A stretch of DNA of 64,000 nucleotides from Porites lobata (lineage: Eukaryota > Cnidaria > Anthozoa > Scleractinia > Poritidae). Position 1 is the stretch's first letter, and each line of letters starts with the position of its first letter. Below are positions 25,228 through 35,397 of this stretch, one piece after another. The notes beneath the pieces are model-generated. The model was not told where the DNA came from, ran no database searches, and worked only from the letters and a program-made list of their open reading frames with translations. Both the position numbers and the translations under genes were made by a program. The stretch spans positions 6,570,001 to 6,634,000 of the forward strand of contig CALNXK010000002.1 in assembly GCA_942486035.1 (NCBI GenBank), written 5' to 3'.

Positions 25228-26397
25228 ATGGAATCTGTGATTGAAGCAAACAATAAATTCGCCGTAGACCTCCACAAAGCCCTCAAAAATGACCAGAACT
25301 TCACAAGCAAAAATCTGTTTTACTCACCGAGTAGTTTGAGTATTGCTCTAGCTATGACTTATATGGGAGCGAAGGGAGATACAGCTGGACAGATGGCACT
25401 AGCTCTACACTGGAAAGCGATACCTCAAGAACAGCTACACAGTGAAGAAAAACAGTATCTTCATGCTCTTCAAGAAACAAACGAGCAAGGCAACGAATTG
25501 TTGGTGGCAAATCGACTGTTTGCGCAGAAGGGCTTTAGCTTGGTGCAAGAGTTCGTTGAGGGCACGCAGAAGTATTACAAAGCTGAAATAGCCATGGTTG
25601 ACTATCAGAAGGATGCTGAAGGCGCAAGGAAAGACGTGAACGGCTGGGTTGAAGAGAAGACGAAGCAAAAGATTAAGAATTTAATTCCCGATGGAGTGTT
25701 TAACACGCGTACGAGACTGACTTTGGTGAATGCAATTTACTTCCAGGGTTTTTGGCAAAGTCAGTTTAAAAAAGAGGCAACTTTTCCTCAGCAATTCTTT
25801 GTCTCCAAAGATGAAAAAGTGGAAGTGCAAATGATGCACTTAGCAGCAAACTTTAAGCATATTAAGGACAGTGGAGAGCTGGCCTGCCAAGTGCTCGAGC
25901 TACCCTATCAAGGAAAGGATCTTTCCATGTTAATTTTTCTGCCACATGACACCTATGGGCTGGCCAATTTAGAAGAGAGCCTCACCCATGAAAAATTGCA
26001 AAACGCTTTTGAAACCGTTTCAAAGTCACAACCTCACAATGTTCAAGTATCCCTTCCAAAATTTAAGCTGACCCAACAGTTCCTTCTGAACGAAATCCTA
26101 GCTAGAATGGGAGCCACAGATATGTTCAATCAGTTCAAAGCTGATTTTTCAGGCATCACCCTAGGCCCAGAGAGGATCTATGTGTCTCAAGTTATTCATA
26201 AGGCATTTGTGGAAGTTAATGAAAAAGGCACTGAGGCTGCTGCTGCAACAGGTGTGGTTATGATGGCCCCCACGGGACTGGTGATTAATCCCATCTTTTG
26301 TGTTGATCACCCATTTTTGTTTATGATTTGCCATAAGAAGTCAAATGCAATTTTGTTCATGGGCCGCATGTTGAAGCCACCATCAAGCACTTGCTAA
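25228..26397 (+). CDS. intracellular-type (ovalbumin-like) serpin A, single exon
   Basis: A 389-codon uninterrupted serpin, the full length for the family, with no signal peptide, so it probably acts in the cytosol like clade B leukocyte elastase inhibitors. It starts MESVIEANNKFAVDLHKAL and shows NLFYSPSSLSIALAM (helix B/shutter), LTLVNAIYFQGFW (strand 3A) and the hinge EKGTEAAAATG, which predicts an inhibitory protease trap. The reactive loop runs VVMMAPTGLVINPIF. Counting from the hinge puts P1 at Pro348, while counting back from DHPF puts it at Leu351, so the loop is about three residues longer than standard and hydrophobic. The C-terminus ends PPSSTC. Upstream sequence matches paralogues B and C for only about 15 bases before the ATG, so its promoter differs. 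Downstream flank is interrupted by LINE debris. Confidence 0.92.
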   Translation: MESVIEANNKFAVDLHKALKNDQNFTSKNLFYSPSSLSIALAMTYMGAKGDTAGQMALALHWKAIPQEQLHSEEKQYLHALQETNEQGNELLVANRLFAQKGFSLVQEFVEGTQKYYKAEIAMVDYQKDAEGARKDVNGWVEEKTKQKIKNLIPDGVFNTRTRLTLVNAIYFQGFWQSQFKKEATFPQQFFVSKDEKVEVQMMHLAANFKHIKDSGELACQVLELPYQGKDLSMLIFLPHDTYGLANLEESLTHEKLQNAFETVSKSQPHNVQVSLPKFKLTQQFLLNEILARMGATDMFNQFKADFSGITLGPERIYVSQVIHKAFVEVNEKGTEAAAATGVVMMAPTGLVINPIFCVDHPFLFMICHKKSNAILFMGRMLKPPSSTC

Positions 26398-26456
26398 GCA
26401 ATTATTTCTATGGCAAAGCAAAGAAGTAGAAATTACACAACCTCTTGCACTGGATT

Positions 26457-27125
26457 TAATAAATAAATAAATAGTTTATTTCACTTTCTTGCAGTTAAAT
26501 AAATACTGAATGAACAAGTGATATATGTGTATACAAGCTAAAAAATATAACATAACTATGCTAGGAGTATACAATAAGTAATCAAGTTTAAGAATATCTA
26601 AATGTAAAAAATTGTTGGCTCTCTTATAGTTCTTCTTAATTTGTTTATTGTTCTTTCACTACCAGATCTTAAATTATAAGAGACATTTCTTGTTGCAGAT
26701 TTGGGAATCGGGCAATGATTAAGTGCCTGGGGGTTATCGTGTTTACTAGTCATCAGAGACAAATCGACGACACAGGGAAACCCTTCTTTTTGCTAGAGAT
26801 GAGATATTTGCCTCTAAAAGACCTTGATTATAGGCTGTGCATTCAGGATATATAATTTTGAGTGCTCTCTTTTGAATACAATCTATCCTATCAGACAAGT
26901 ACTCTGGAATGTCCCACCGGACTTGAATCGCATACTTTAAAATTGATCTTACGTTACTTATATACACTTTCAAGATGTCATGTGGATTGACGCTTGGGCA
27001 TTTTAATAGTTTTAGGGCATACAGATGTTTTGCAGCTTTAGCAATGATACAGTCTACATGTGAGTTCCATTTAAGATCTAGTTATTAATCATGGTACATT
27101 AATTGATCATAGATCCAGCATATAA
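26457..27125 (-). mobile_element. LINE (CR1/L2-like) 3' fragment
   Basis: The minus-strand frame 27081 to 26746 encodes the C-terminal part of a non-LTR reverse transcriptase: LKWNSHVDCIIAKAAKHLYA, then SILKYAIQVRWDIPEYLSD and IDCIQKRALKIIYPE, which resemble the typical post-RT block of these elements (YA-V-W-P-L--RIE-VQ-RALRII). The upstream end is cut by a stop at 27082. The insertion interrupts the serpin A 3' flank: homology to the serpin B flank stops at about 26456 and resumes near 27126. The low-coordinate end carries AATAAATAAATAAAT, a typical simple-repeat tail. Confidence 0.8.
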
Positions 27126-27179
27126 AAGAATGACCTTGTCAGAATCCATGCATCTCTTATAAAACAGTTCAAATTGATG

Positions 27180-27322
27180 TGAACAAATCGATGTATATTT
27201 TTTATTGTTGAATTAAATAGATCTGAACTTTTTTTTATTTGTTTAAGATCTTAACTGTTTTTGATTTGTTTATTTTTATCTTTTGAATCCATTAAAGACA
27301 CCTATTCTATTCTATTCTCTAT
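27180..27322 (+). mobile_element. LINE 3' tail with (TATTC)n
   Basis: A T-rich segment ends in CATTAAAGACACC and then TATTCTATTCTATTCTCTAT. This looks like the 3' end and short tandem tail of a CR1/L2-type retroposon in + orientation. Serpin-flank homology (TATGCCACTTTTCTG) resumes directly after it. Confidence 0.55.
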
Positions 27323-28103
27323 TTTTTATGCCACTTTTCTGCTGTCCCCAGACAATTTTATTCTGGGACTTTTTCTTCTCGAGGAACTGGTATCTTTTTT
27401 TTTCCTTGCTAAATTTATGAAATGATCATACAAAGGAAAATTACTTTTCTACTCTCTGCCCCTGTTGGATTGCACCTCTATTTTATAATATATTTACTAA
27501 TTATTTATTATGAGTTGTGTAGATGGTTCCAAAAGTAACGGCATTATCCAGTCAAAATAAACAGCTTCTTGAACTTGCTACTGTTGGGGTTTTTAAATTT
27601 TGGGGTAAATTCTCCATGTGCACCAGGCATTGTGGTATAAACAGCTGAGCAAACTCCTCCTTTTACTGAAATAAATCATGGATTTCCTTAATTATTTGTT
27701 ATAGAAAAAGAAGTCACTAGGGGGAGCCAACATGCTTAAATTGTGCTTTCTTTTTAAGTATTATAGAAGAGTTCACCAAGCCGTTTGCAATCATTCTATA
27801 AGTTTTGTTGAAGCATGGTATCCTGTACTTTCACCAGTTTTTGCAATATTTTATTCCAATATCCACTGGCAACTAAGATTGTTTATTCCGTAACACGACC
27901 CACTTATAGAAATTTAGCGGAGAGAAATGCTCTGGCAAGTCTCCCTGTGCATGTTTTCAGCATTATGCACAGGAGCAAAAGCATACTACTAATTAAATTT
28001 CCAAAGTTTTAGTGGGGCGATGGTAACAAGCCACGCCCCCACCCCAACCCATTAGCTCTTGAAAAATTATATTAAAATGTCCACAGTGACTTCTTTAATA
28101 ATA

Positions 28104-28437
28104 CCGTAAAATTCCGAAAATAAGCCTCTCCATGTATAGGCCCCTTCAAATATAAGCCCCCCAATCCGGTAACGCAAAAAACCCTCCGTTTAATCGCCCC
28201 TCCAAATATAAGCCCCCGGGGGCTTGTACTTGGAAAATTGCCCTCAAATACAAAGTAAAAAAAGCAAAAACGGTAAATTTACTTCCAACTATATTTAAAG
28301 GCTAACCCAATCAATTTTGAAACGCAAATTTCCCTCCGTAGATAAGCCCCTCCGCCTTAAGCCCCTCCAAAAATAAACCCCTCAATAAGGGCCTTTGAAA
28401 AATATAAGCCCCAGGGCTTATGTTCGGAATTTTACGG
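28104..28437. mobile_element. mariner-like MITE, copy 1
   Basis: The element begins CCGTAAAATTCCGAAAATAA and ends in TCGGAATTTTACGG, with TA on each side (28102-28103, 28438-28439). The interior is a series of ATATAAGCCCC motifs. A second copy in the opposite internal order lies at 50142-50464. It marks the right edge of the serpin A flank. Confidence 0.75.
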
Positions 28438-28483
28438 TATCTTATTATTATCTAATTACGATAAAGAAGACCCTGCTGCTAAG

Positions 28484-28762
28484 TATACAGCTATTTCGAG
28501 AAAGGTTGTCGGAAAAAATGTGCACGCGACAATCGCGAAAGGTATTATGGGATATGATCAATACACTCTTCCGGACACTGTAGCTGTCGAACTTACTTTT
28601 GCTGCTTTCATTGAATAGCACTCGCAAACATACGTCCATGGCCTCTCATGCAACTCTTTCAAATTTCCTTGAAGAACTTGAGTGAACACAAAACCATCCA
28701 AAATACCTTTCGGGAAGGTCGCGTGCACTTTTCCCGACAACCTTTCTCGAAATAGCTGTATA
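28484..28762. mobile_element. MITE with about 65-bp inverted ends
   Basis: The left arm TATACAGCTATTTCGAGAAA continuing into GGTTGTCGG is mirrored at the right end (CCGACAACC then TTTCTCGAAATAGCTGTATA). Both arms also share GTGCACGCGAC. There is no coding frame. Confidence 0.7.
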
Positions 28763-29460
28763 TGTTTGAAAAGTTATTATTAATGTTGAATCATACCCAG
28801 CTGCCATCATATGGTCTAATGGCGCAAGTAAGTCCATGAAACAGTATTATACAGCCTCGGCTCCCTTAGGACATGGACCCAGAAAAACCAATGAAGAGAG
28901 ATACTCACGTCTGCAAAAGATCCGTTGTCTTCAGATTACCCCACTTTTTTGGCTGGATGAACTGCACTGAATCCTAGTCAGAAACGTACCCTTGCTTCAG
29001 TACGTATTGGTATTATGCCCATCAAGGTACAGACATTTTTATTGACGTCCTTTAAGGACAGTGGAGCCAAGAGTTCGCCATTTTTTTCAAGTTTGTATCA
29101 TCTCCGATCGTCTGAGTTTTAGCTGTTAAACAGAACCTGTTTCAGCCTAAGTTGAATCTGCTGCTCCTGTGGTCCCGTGACGAGTGAAATGACTGCTCTC
29201 GCAGTCCCGAAGTGGACGAATAATTGAGTTTCCCTTCCAAGGAAAGGAACCATGTTGATTTTTTCAGATATACGGTGGGAATAAATCACATAACAAGAAG
29301 CTGCATGAAGGCCTATCATTCTCACTTAGCGGACTTCTTCATGATTCAATGACATCTATCCCGTCCACATGGGCACAATTTAAAAAAAAAAACAGTTAGG
29401 TCCAAGCTAGAAAATGCTTTCTAATTTCTTGTTTTGGACCATCGAAGTGTCGTTAGTCAA

Positions 29461-29645
29461 GTATCGACCAACTATCGACCAAGAGATGTCGGCGAAGTGT
29501 CCTCATCCCTCGACCGCTATGTCGACCGAAAAATTCGACCGAGTATCGACCGAGTGTCGACCGAGTGTCGACCGACTATCGACCGAGTGTCGACCGCTAT
29601 ATCGACCGCTATATCGACCGCTATATCGACCAATATCTCGGTCGA
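29461..29645. repeat. CGACC minisatellite
   Basis: A tandem array of 10-base units of the form TATCGACCGC, TATCGACCGA and TGTCGACCGA, about 18 units and imperfect at the left. It lies directly upstream of the serpin pseudogene and creates two spurious Arg/Ser/Thr-rich reading frames. Confidence 0.85.
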
Positions 29646-29698
29646 CATTACCCACAGTAAACAAGGAAGGTCTTCAAATTACCCCCTTTTTTTTTTAA

Positions 29699-30087
29699 AT
29701 CTATCTCACAGTCACAACCTAAGGACAGTGGACAAAGTGGTACCAAGGAAAGAGGTATCCCAGACATCTATCCTTCTATACAAGATTCTAGCCAGAAATA
29801 GGGAGTCATAGATATGTTCAATGAATTTAAAGCTGATTTTTCGGGAATCACACCAGGGCCAGAGAGGATCTATGTGTCTCTTGTTATTCATAAGACATTT
29901 GTGGAAGTTAATGAAAAAGGCACTGAGGCTATTGTTCCAACAGGTGTGGTTATGGTGGCCCCTAAGGGACTGATGATGAATCCCATCTTTTGTGTTGATC
30001 ACCCATTTTTGTTTATGATTTGCCATAAGAAGTCAAATGCAATTTTGATCATGGGCCGCATGTTGAAGCCACAATCAAGCACTTAGC
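29699..30087 (+). pseudogene. serpin pseudogene D, C-terminal remnant
   Basis: From 29814 the frame matches serpins A-C closely (FNEFKADFSGITPGPERIYV, then the DHPFLFMICHKKSNAI block) and ends at a stop after KPQSST. Before it, 29699-29813 still resembles serpin DNA (CACAGTCACAACCT, GATTCTAGCCAGAAAT) but carries shifts and an in-frame stop (TAG just before ATATG). The N-terminal two thirds are absent; only weak serpin-like pieces are visible near 29040-29280. The hinge reads GTEAIVPTG instead of GTEAAAATG, so even an intact protein would probably be non-inhibitory. The loop (VVMVAPKGLMMNPIF) is closest to serpin A. The 3' flank matches the flanks of the other copies to about 30200. Confidence 0.85.
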
Positions 30088-30274
30088 TAAACAATCCATG
30101 ACAAAGTAAAGAAGTCGTAATAACACAGCCACTTACACTGGATTTACTGTTATTTTCTTTTATTTATACCACTTTTCTGTTGGCCCAGACAATTTTTCCA
30201 CGGAATTTTTTCTTAATTTATTGAGTGCACGGCGCGGAAAGTTGTGTTGTTTTTGACATTTTAAGCTAATCAAG

Positions 30275-30333
30275 TAATCTCGTACCCAGATCTCACTCTG
30301 TTTTTGGCCGTGGGAGATCTGGGTACGAGATTA
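30275..30333. mobile_element. 59-bp palindromic mini-element with 10-bp target duplication
   Basis: TAATCTCGTACCCAGATCTC (30275-30294) and its exact complement (30314-30333) enclose a 19-base loop. GCTAATCAAG occurs immediately before (30265-30274) and after (30334-30343), a perfect 10-bp duplication. Confidence 0.8.
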
Positions 30334-30656
30334 GCTAATCAAGATGATAAAAAAACAATTTATTCTATTTTATTGTTTTCAAGCTTAGAAGACAGATCTT
30401 AGTAAGAAAGCTTCTGATACCGACAATTTCTTTTGATATTTATAGTTCAGGTTCCTGTTTTAAATAGTAAGTATCTGTTCATGTTAAGATTCGGAATGAT
30501 TTTCATTATTGATTGATATTCTAGCGTGACGCAAGACTCTGTGATTTCAGAAGCTGAACCATTACCCATATTTGTTATATGATTCCTAGAAATGAACAGA
30601 TTGCGGGAAGCAATTAATTGCCGCAAAAACTCATGAATTTTAATTTGCGGTGGCAT

Positions 30657-31108
30657 CACAGGTAGCCCAAGCTCGAAATATGAGCATCGGAAAGCATCGG
30701 CATTGTTGCGTAACATTCAAAATATAAGGATTTGTATGGGGAAAAAAACCTATCGTTTCTGTTATCTACGAAAATGAAAGGATTTCAATAAAAAACAGCT
30801 TACCTTACATAAAATGTGTGTTACGTCTCTCCTGTGTGGTCCACGGGCCCATTTATGGCTTTATATAGACTATATAGACAGCAAACCGTTTACATAAAAA
30901 CCCATAAAGCGGCCATAAATCGGCCCGTAGACCACACAGGAGAGACGTAGCACACATTTTAAGTAAGGTAAGCTGTTTGTTATTGAAATCCTTTCATTTT
31001 CGTAGGATACAGAAACGATAGGTCTTTTTTCCCATACCTTATATTTTGAATGTTTCGCAACAATGCCGATGCTCGCCGATGCTCATATTTCGAGCTTGGA
31101 CTACCTGT
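30657..31108. mobile_element. 452-bp foldback MITE with 8-bp target duplication
   Basis: The arms of about 215 bases are inverted and nearly identical (CACAGGTAG...CTACCTGT ends; AGGAGAGACGTA blocks near the centre), leaving a short loop around 30870-30890. GGTGGCAT flanks both ends (30649-30656, 31109-31116), an 8-bp duplication typical of hAT elements. The serpin B duplication unit begins just after it. Confidence 0.8.
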
Positions 31109-31614
31109 GGTGGCATGGAATCATAAAAGTGGTGAAATAGTCACATTTATTTGAACCTAACCTAAAAAGTTAAAAATTATTATATGCTGTTGTCTCTTGT
31201 ATTGTCATTTTAATTAAAATTCGTAATGAAGAGTTCTGGGAATATGACTTTCTATCAACGGGAAGTAATAAATGTTGGAGGTAAATATGTTTCAATTCTT
31301 TTAAATAGACGAGGTTTTTCCTTTCAAATTCGATTTCAAATGGGCATCCAATCAACAAAATTACTGACAAGTTCCTATCCCGTCATTTTCAAGATATTAA
31401 AATATTAAGGTTGACATTCTGTCTTTTAGGATTTGGGGCGATTTTTCGGTCACTTTAGGGTAGTGTCGGTGTGTCGCCCCGTATCATAGGCTCCATGACG
31501 TGTGACATTAATTATGCAAAAGTGGCTTTGATTGGTCGGCTTTACCAAGTTTGCTTTTGGTGCAGTATTAAAAATTGGCAGCAAACATTTGACTTTCGGA
31601 GGACGTTTTACAAA

Positions 31615-32772
31615 ATGGAAGCTGTAATCGAAGCAAACAATAAATTCACCATAGACCTCCACAAAGCCCTCAAAAATGATCAGAACTTCACAAGCAAAAA
31701 TCTGTTTTACTCACCGAGTAGTCTTAGTATTGCTCTGGCTATGACTTACATGGGAGCGAAGGGGGATACAGCTGGACAGATGGCACAAGCTCTACACTGG
31801 AAAGCGATACCTCAAGAACAGCTACACAGTGAAGAAAAACAGTATCTTCATGCTCTACAAGAAACAAACGAGCAAGGGAACGAATTGTTGGTGGCAAATC
31901 GACTGTTTGCGCAGAAGGGCTTTAGCTTGGTGCATGAGTTCGTTGAGGGCACGGAGAAGTATTACAAAGCCGAAATAGCCATGGTAGACTACCAGAAGGA
32001 TGCTGAAGGCGCAAGGAAAGAGGTGAACGGCTGGGTTGAAGAGAAGACGAAGCAAAAGATTAAGAATTTAATTCCCGATGGAGTGTTTAACACGCGTACG
32101 AGACTGACTTTGGTAAATGCAATTTACTTCCAGGGTTTTTGGCAAAATCAGTTTGAAACAGGGAGAACTTTTCCCCAGAAATTCTTTGTCTCCAAAGATG
32201 AAAAAGTGGACGTCCAAATGATGCACGTAACAGAAAACTTCAAGCATATTAAAGACGGCGGGGGGCTGGCCTGTCAAGTGCTTGAGTTGCCGTACCAAGG
32301 AAAGGATCTTTCCATGTTAATTTTTCTACCCCATGACACCTATGGGCTGGCCAAGTTAGAAGAGAGCCTCACCCATGAAAAATTACAGAAGGCTTTTAAA
32401 TTTGTCTCACAGTCACAACCTGAAAAAGTAGCGGTATCCCTGCCAAGATTTAAGCTGACCCAGCAGTTCCTTCTAAACGAGATTCTAGCCAGAATGGGAG
32501 TCACAGATATGTTCAATGAATTTAAAGCTGATTTTTCAGGAATCACAGCAGGGTCAGAGAGGATCTATGTGTCTCATGTTATTCATAAGGCATTTGTGGA
32601 AGTTAATGAGAAAGGCACTGAGGCTGCTGCTGCAACAGCTGTGGTTATGACGTCCCGCATGGCCATTCCCAGCTTCTGTGTTGATCACCCATTTTTGTTT
32701 ATGATTTGCCATAAGAAGTCAAATGCAATTTTGTTCATGGGCCGCATGTTGAAGCCACCATCAAGCACTTAG
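31615..32772 (+). CDS. intracellular-type serpin B, single exon, P1 Arg
   Basis: 385 codons, full serpin length, no signal peptide. The start is taken at MEAVIEANNKF, which aligns with paralogues and follows the shared ACGTTTTACAAA; the frame is open further upstream to 31471 but that part does not match the family. Shutter NLFYSPSSLSIALAM and hinge EKGTEAAAATA are intact. The loop reads VVMTSRMAIPSF: both the hinge count and the count back from DHPF place P1 at Arg348 and P1' at Met349, so trypsin-like proteases are the expected targets. Upstream (31500-31600) is nearly identical to the serpin C promoter region. It is the first gene of duplication unit 1, followed by the broken secreted serpin at 35398. 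Confidence 0.93.
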   Translation: MEAVIEANNKFTIDLHKALKNDQNFTSKNLFYSPSSLSIALAMTYMGAKGDTAGQMAQALHWKAIPQEQLHSEEKQYLHALQETNEQGNELLVANRLFAQKGFSLVHEFVEGTEKYYKAEIAMVDYQKDAEGARKEVNGWVEEKTKQKIKNLIPDGVFNTRTRLTLVNAIYFQGFWQNQFETGRTFPQKFFVSKDEKVDVQMMHVTENFKHIKDGGGLACQVLELPYQGKDLSMLIFLPHDTYGLAKLEESLTHEKLQKAFKFVSQSQPEKVAVSLPRFKLTQQFLLNEILARMGVTDMFNEFKADFSGITAGSERIYVSHVIHKAFVEVNEKGTEAAAATAVVMTSRMAIPSFCVDHPFLFMICHKKSNAILFMGRMLKPPSST

Positions 32773-33095
32773 CTAAGCAATCCACGACAAAGCATAGAAG
32801 TAGTAATAACACAGCCATTTGCACTGGATTTATTTAAGAGTGACTATGTCAGATCCATGAGACTAGGGTTGCTCTGCATCTCTTATTTTGTTTTATACCT
32901 TTTCTATGCCACTTTTCTGGAGGCCCAGACAATTTCCAGGGATTTTTTCTTACCAAGGAAATGGGGTCTATTTTGAGCCTTACTAAATCATGTGACTGGT
33001 TGAAATCACTGTACCCACACCCTGTCCCTGTCGGATGCACTTCTATTTGGTAATTACTACCATAGGTTATGAGTTGGTGTATTAAATTCCAAAAG

Positions 33096-33320
33096 TAGGG
33101 GTGGCGAATGGTACCTCGAAAAACGTGGGTCTCGGAAAAGTTTGGCAGGATCTCGAAATCTCGGAAGCATTTTTGATAAGTCTCGAAGTCTCGTTTTTTC
33201 ATGGTTTGTTTTTACTTTTCTTGAGTCTCGAAACTTTTCACCAAAGAGTCTCGGGCTCGGATTTCTAACTAGGATCTCGGCGTCTCTGCGAGTCTCGGAT
33301 TTTACCATTTCCCACCCCTA
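33096..33320. mobile_element. 225-bp TCTCG-rich MITE (hAT-like), present only in duplicate 1
   Basis: TAGGGGTGG at the left and CCACCCCTA at the right bound a segment full of GTCTCG/TCTCGAAA motifs. At the equivalent place in duplicate 2 (about 47950) the flanks CCAAAAGTAA join directly, so this is an insertion after the duplication, or a loss from copy 2. The short duplication (AAAG) is ambiguous. Confidence 0.7.
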
Positions 33321-33569
33321 AAAGTAATGGCATTAAACTGCCGGCATTAACAGCTCTTTGTGCTCACAACTTTTGGGGGTTGTTTAATTTTGGGCTTAAC
33401 ACTCCATGCTATAGTGTACCAAAGTTTATTTGAACACCTGCTGCATAAATGTGTCAGTCATATTAGCTTAATTTATAGGGCAAGCACGTTACCCAGCTCT
33501 CCTTGCTGTGGGAGTATTCATTCAGTCATGACGTCATTTGCTTGTCAGTGTAGTTGTTAAATATGACTC

Positions 33570-33575
33570 AATAAA
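33570..33575 (+). promoter_or_regulatory. possible poly(A) signal of serpin B
   Basis: AATAAA in GACTCAATAAACTTG is conserved in both duplicates (48196 in copy 2), about 800 and 590 bases after the stop codons. It may end a long 3' UTR. Confidence 0.35.
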
Positions 33576-34536
33576 CTTGTTGCCAAAATATCTTCTTGTG
33601 GTCTTTGAAAATAAATGATTTATTGGGATAGAAAAAACTGTGCAAGCTCTTACAGAAAATCATGGAATTCCTTAATTTTTCATTGAAAAGGATGTCACAA
33701 GAGTGAGCCAACATGCCTAAATTGTGCTCTCCTTAGTATGGATGAGTTTATCAATTAAGCCATATGAATTCTTCTTTCTGAGTTTTGTAGGAGTAAGGTA
33801 ATACTATACTTCTGCCAGTTTTTGACCCACTTATAATAAGTGGAGAAGTGATTTGGGAAATTTCTTTGTACAAGGTTTCAACATAATGCACAGCAGCAAA
33901 TGCATACTGGTAATTTAAATTTTAAAAGTTTTAGGGGGATTTGGAAGCAAGCCACACCCACACCCCACCCCCTTAGCTCTTAAAAATATGAAAATGAAAT
34001 GTTCTGTTCTTCTGGATATTTTATATCTTGATATCTTGTTGGTTGGATAATTCTTTTATTATTTTTTCCTCGTAGTTTAAAAATTATAGTTGTGGTGTAA
34101 GCTTATTATATTTTTTCACTGGCCAAGAGATTCACCACCATTAATTCTCCATGAAATAAATGCTAATTTAATTTATTTTCTATGGCCAGGTGGGTCTATT
34201 GTATCATTCTTTTTATATCATAACAAAGGTGAGGTCACAGAGAGCCAGATGGGTTGTCCATGGGGTGGTAATAACGAGCAAGCTATTTTTCTACCTATTG
34301 GCTGGTTTCAAGTTATTCATATTGCTGCCCTGTCACATGCAGCTTCACGAGCTGATGTGATAGACATATTCCTAGTTAATTGTTCAGGAACCCTGTATTG
34401 TTCTTTGCCTAGTAACTAGGCCTCATTATTGTGTGTGGCCGATGTGTTTTGGGTCACATGGCCTGAGAAAGTGTTTGGATACATCACCGATATGCATTGA
34501 CCAAGAAGGCCTGGGAAGACGCTGTACATGCAGAGA

Positions 34537-35021
34537 TCACCGTAAATGATCGATTTAGCGCTGCCACTCGAATAAGTGCTGCTCTTGAATAAGCGCCGCA
34601 CCTTTACCGAAAATAATTTATTTAGTGAGCTGCACTTGAATGAATGCCGCGGGGCTATTTTGGGTATCTACAAATTAAGGCCCCACCTTTTATACAGCAC
34701 TTGATCTAAAGAGATATAAAAACCATATCGCTTGAGAAATAAGACCCCATCCAACTAGTGAGTTCTAAAGTTTTAAGGTAGGGAAACTCAACTCTTGAAA
34801 CTGGGTTCATATAACAGTTCAAGGTGTACATATTTTATATTAAATTGTGCATACCCAGTATGCACCTCACTTAATTCTGTCTATATTCACCTCAGTGTTT
34901 TACCCGTAGTTGAAATGAGCGCCACTCTTGAATGAGTGCCACTCTCATTTAAGGTGAGCGCCGCACCTATGACAGGGAAAATGAAATAAGTGCCACGGTG
35001 ATTAATCAACCATTTACAGTA
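34537..35021. repeat. MITE-like segment absent from duplicate 2
   Basis: The ends are roughly complementary (CACCGTAAATGATCGATT and AATCAACCATTTACAGT) and the interior repeats short motifs such as GAATGAGTGCC and AAGCGCCGCAC in both orientations. It lies inside the stretch 33910-35340 that has no counterpart between the two genes of duplicate 2. Confidence 0.5.
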
Positions 35022-35397
35022 GACAATATTGTTCTATGCCATTCTATGCACTCTATTCGATCGAAGACACATTAGTCACGCTAGCCTGTGTTACATATAC
35101 TTGGTTGTAACAATATACACATAAGCAGCTGACACCAATCCAAGCCTTCCTTAGTAGTGTCACATGTCACACAATCCTCAGTGTCTCAACTACAGTAACT
35201 ACAATAACTATAGCAATGACAATAACTACTATAACTACAACAACTACAAGAACCAGAAGAACTACAACGACCACAGGAATTCCAACAGCTAGTAGAACTA
35301 GAACCACAATACGCCCACTGTGACTAAAGCCATCTATGTCTCTGGACATTATACGTAAGGCTTACATGAAGTACAGACCTCTGCGTGTTTCGTAGAG

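Noticed and set aside
29040..29290. Upstream serpin-like pieces (AAGGACAGTGGAG, CCAAGGAAAGGA)
   Set aside because: Short, scattered matches; too weak by eye to extend pseudogene D to the left without an alignment.
29461..29645. Regularly spaced repeat considered as a CRISPR-like array
   Set aside because: Units are contiguous with no unique spacers, and the genome is eukaryotic.
29434..29811. Overlapping Arg/Ser/Thr-rich frames of 94 and 125 codons
   Set aside because: They are produced by the CGACC tandem array read in two frames; no domain and no conservation expected.
33360..33560. 66-codon frame conserved at 47986-48186
   Set aside because: Both lie in the duplicated serpin 3' flank. 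Recent duplication explains the similarity, there is no known domain, and an AATAAA follows in both, so this is more likely 3' UTR.
35167..35349. Valine/isoleucine-rich minus-strand frame resembling a membrane segment
   Set aside because: It is the antisense of an AACTACAA-type simple repeat upstream of the broken serpin.
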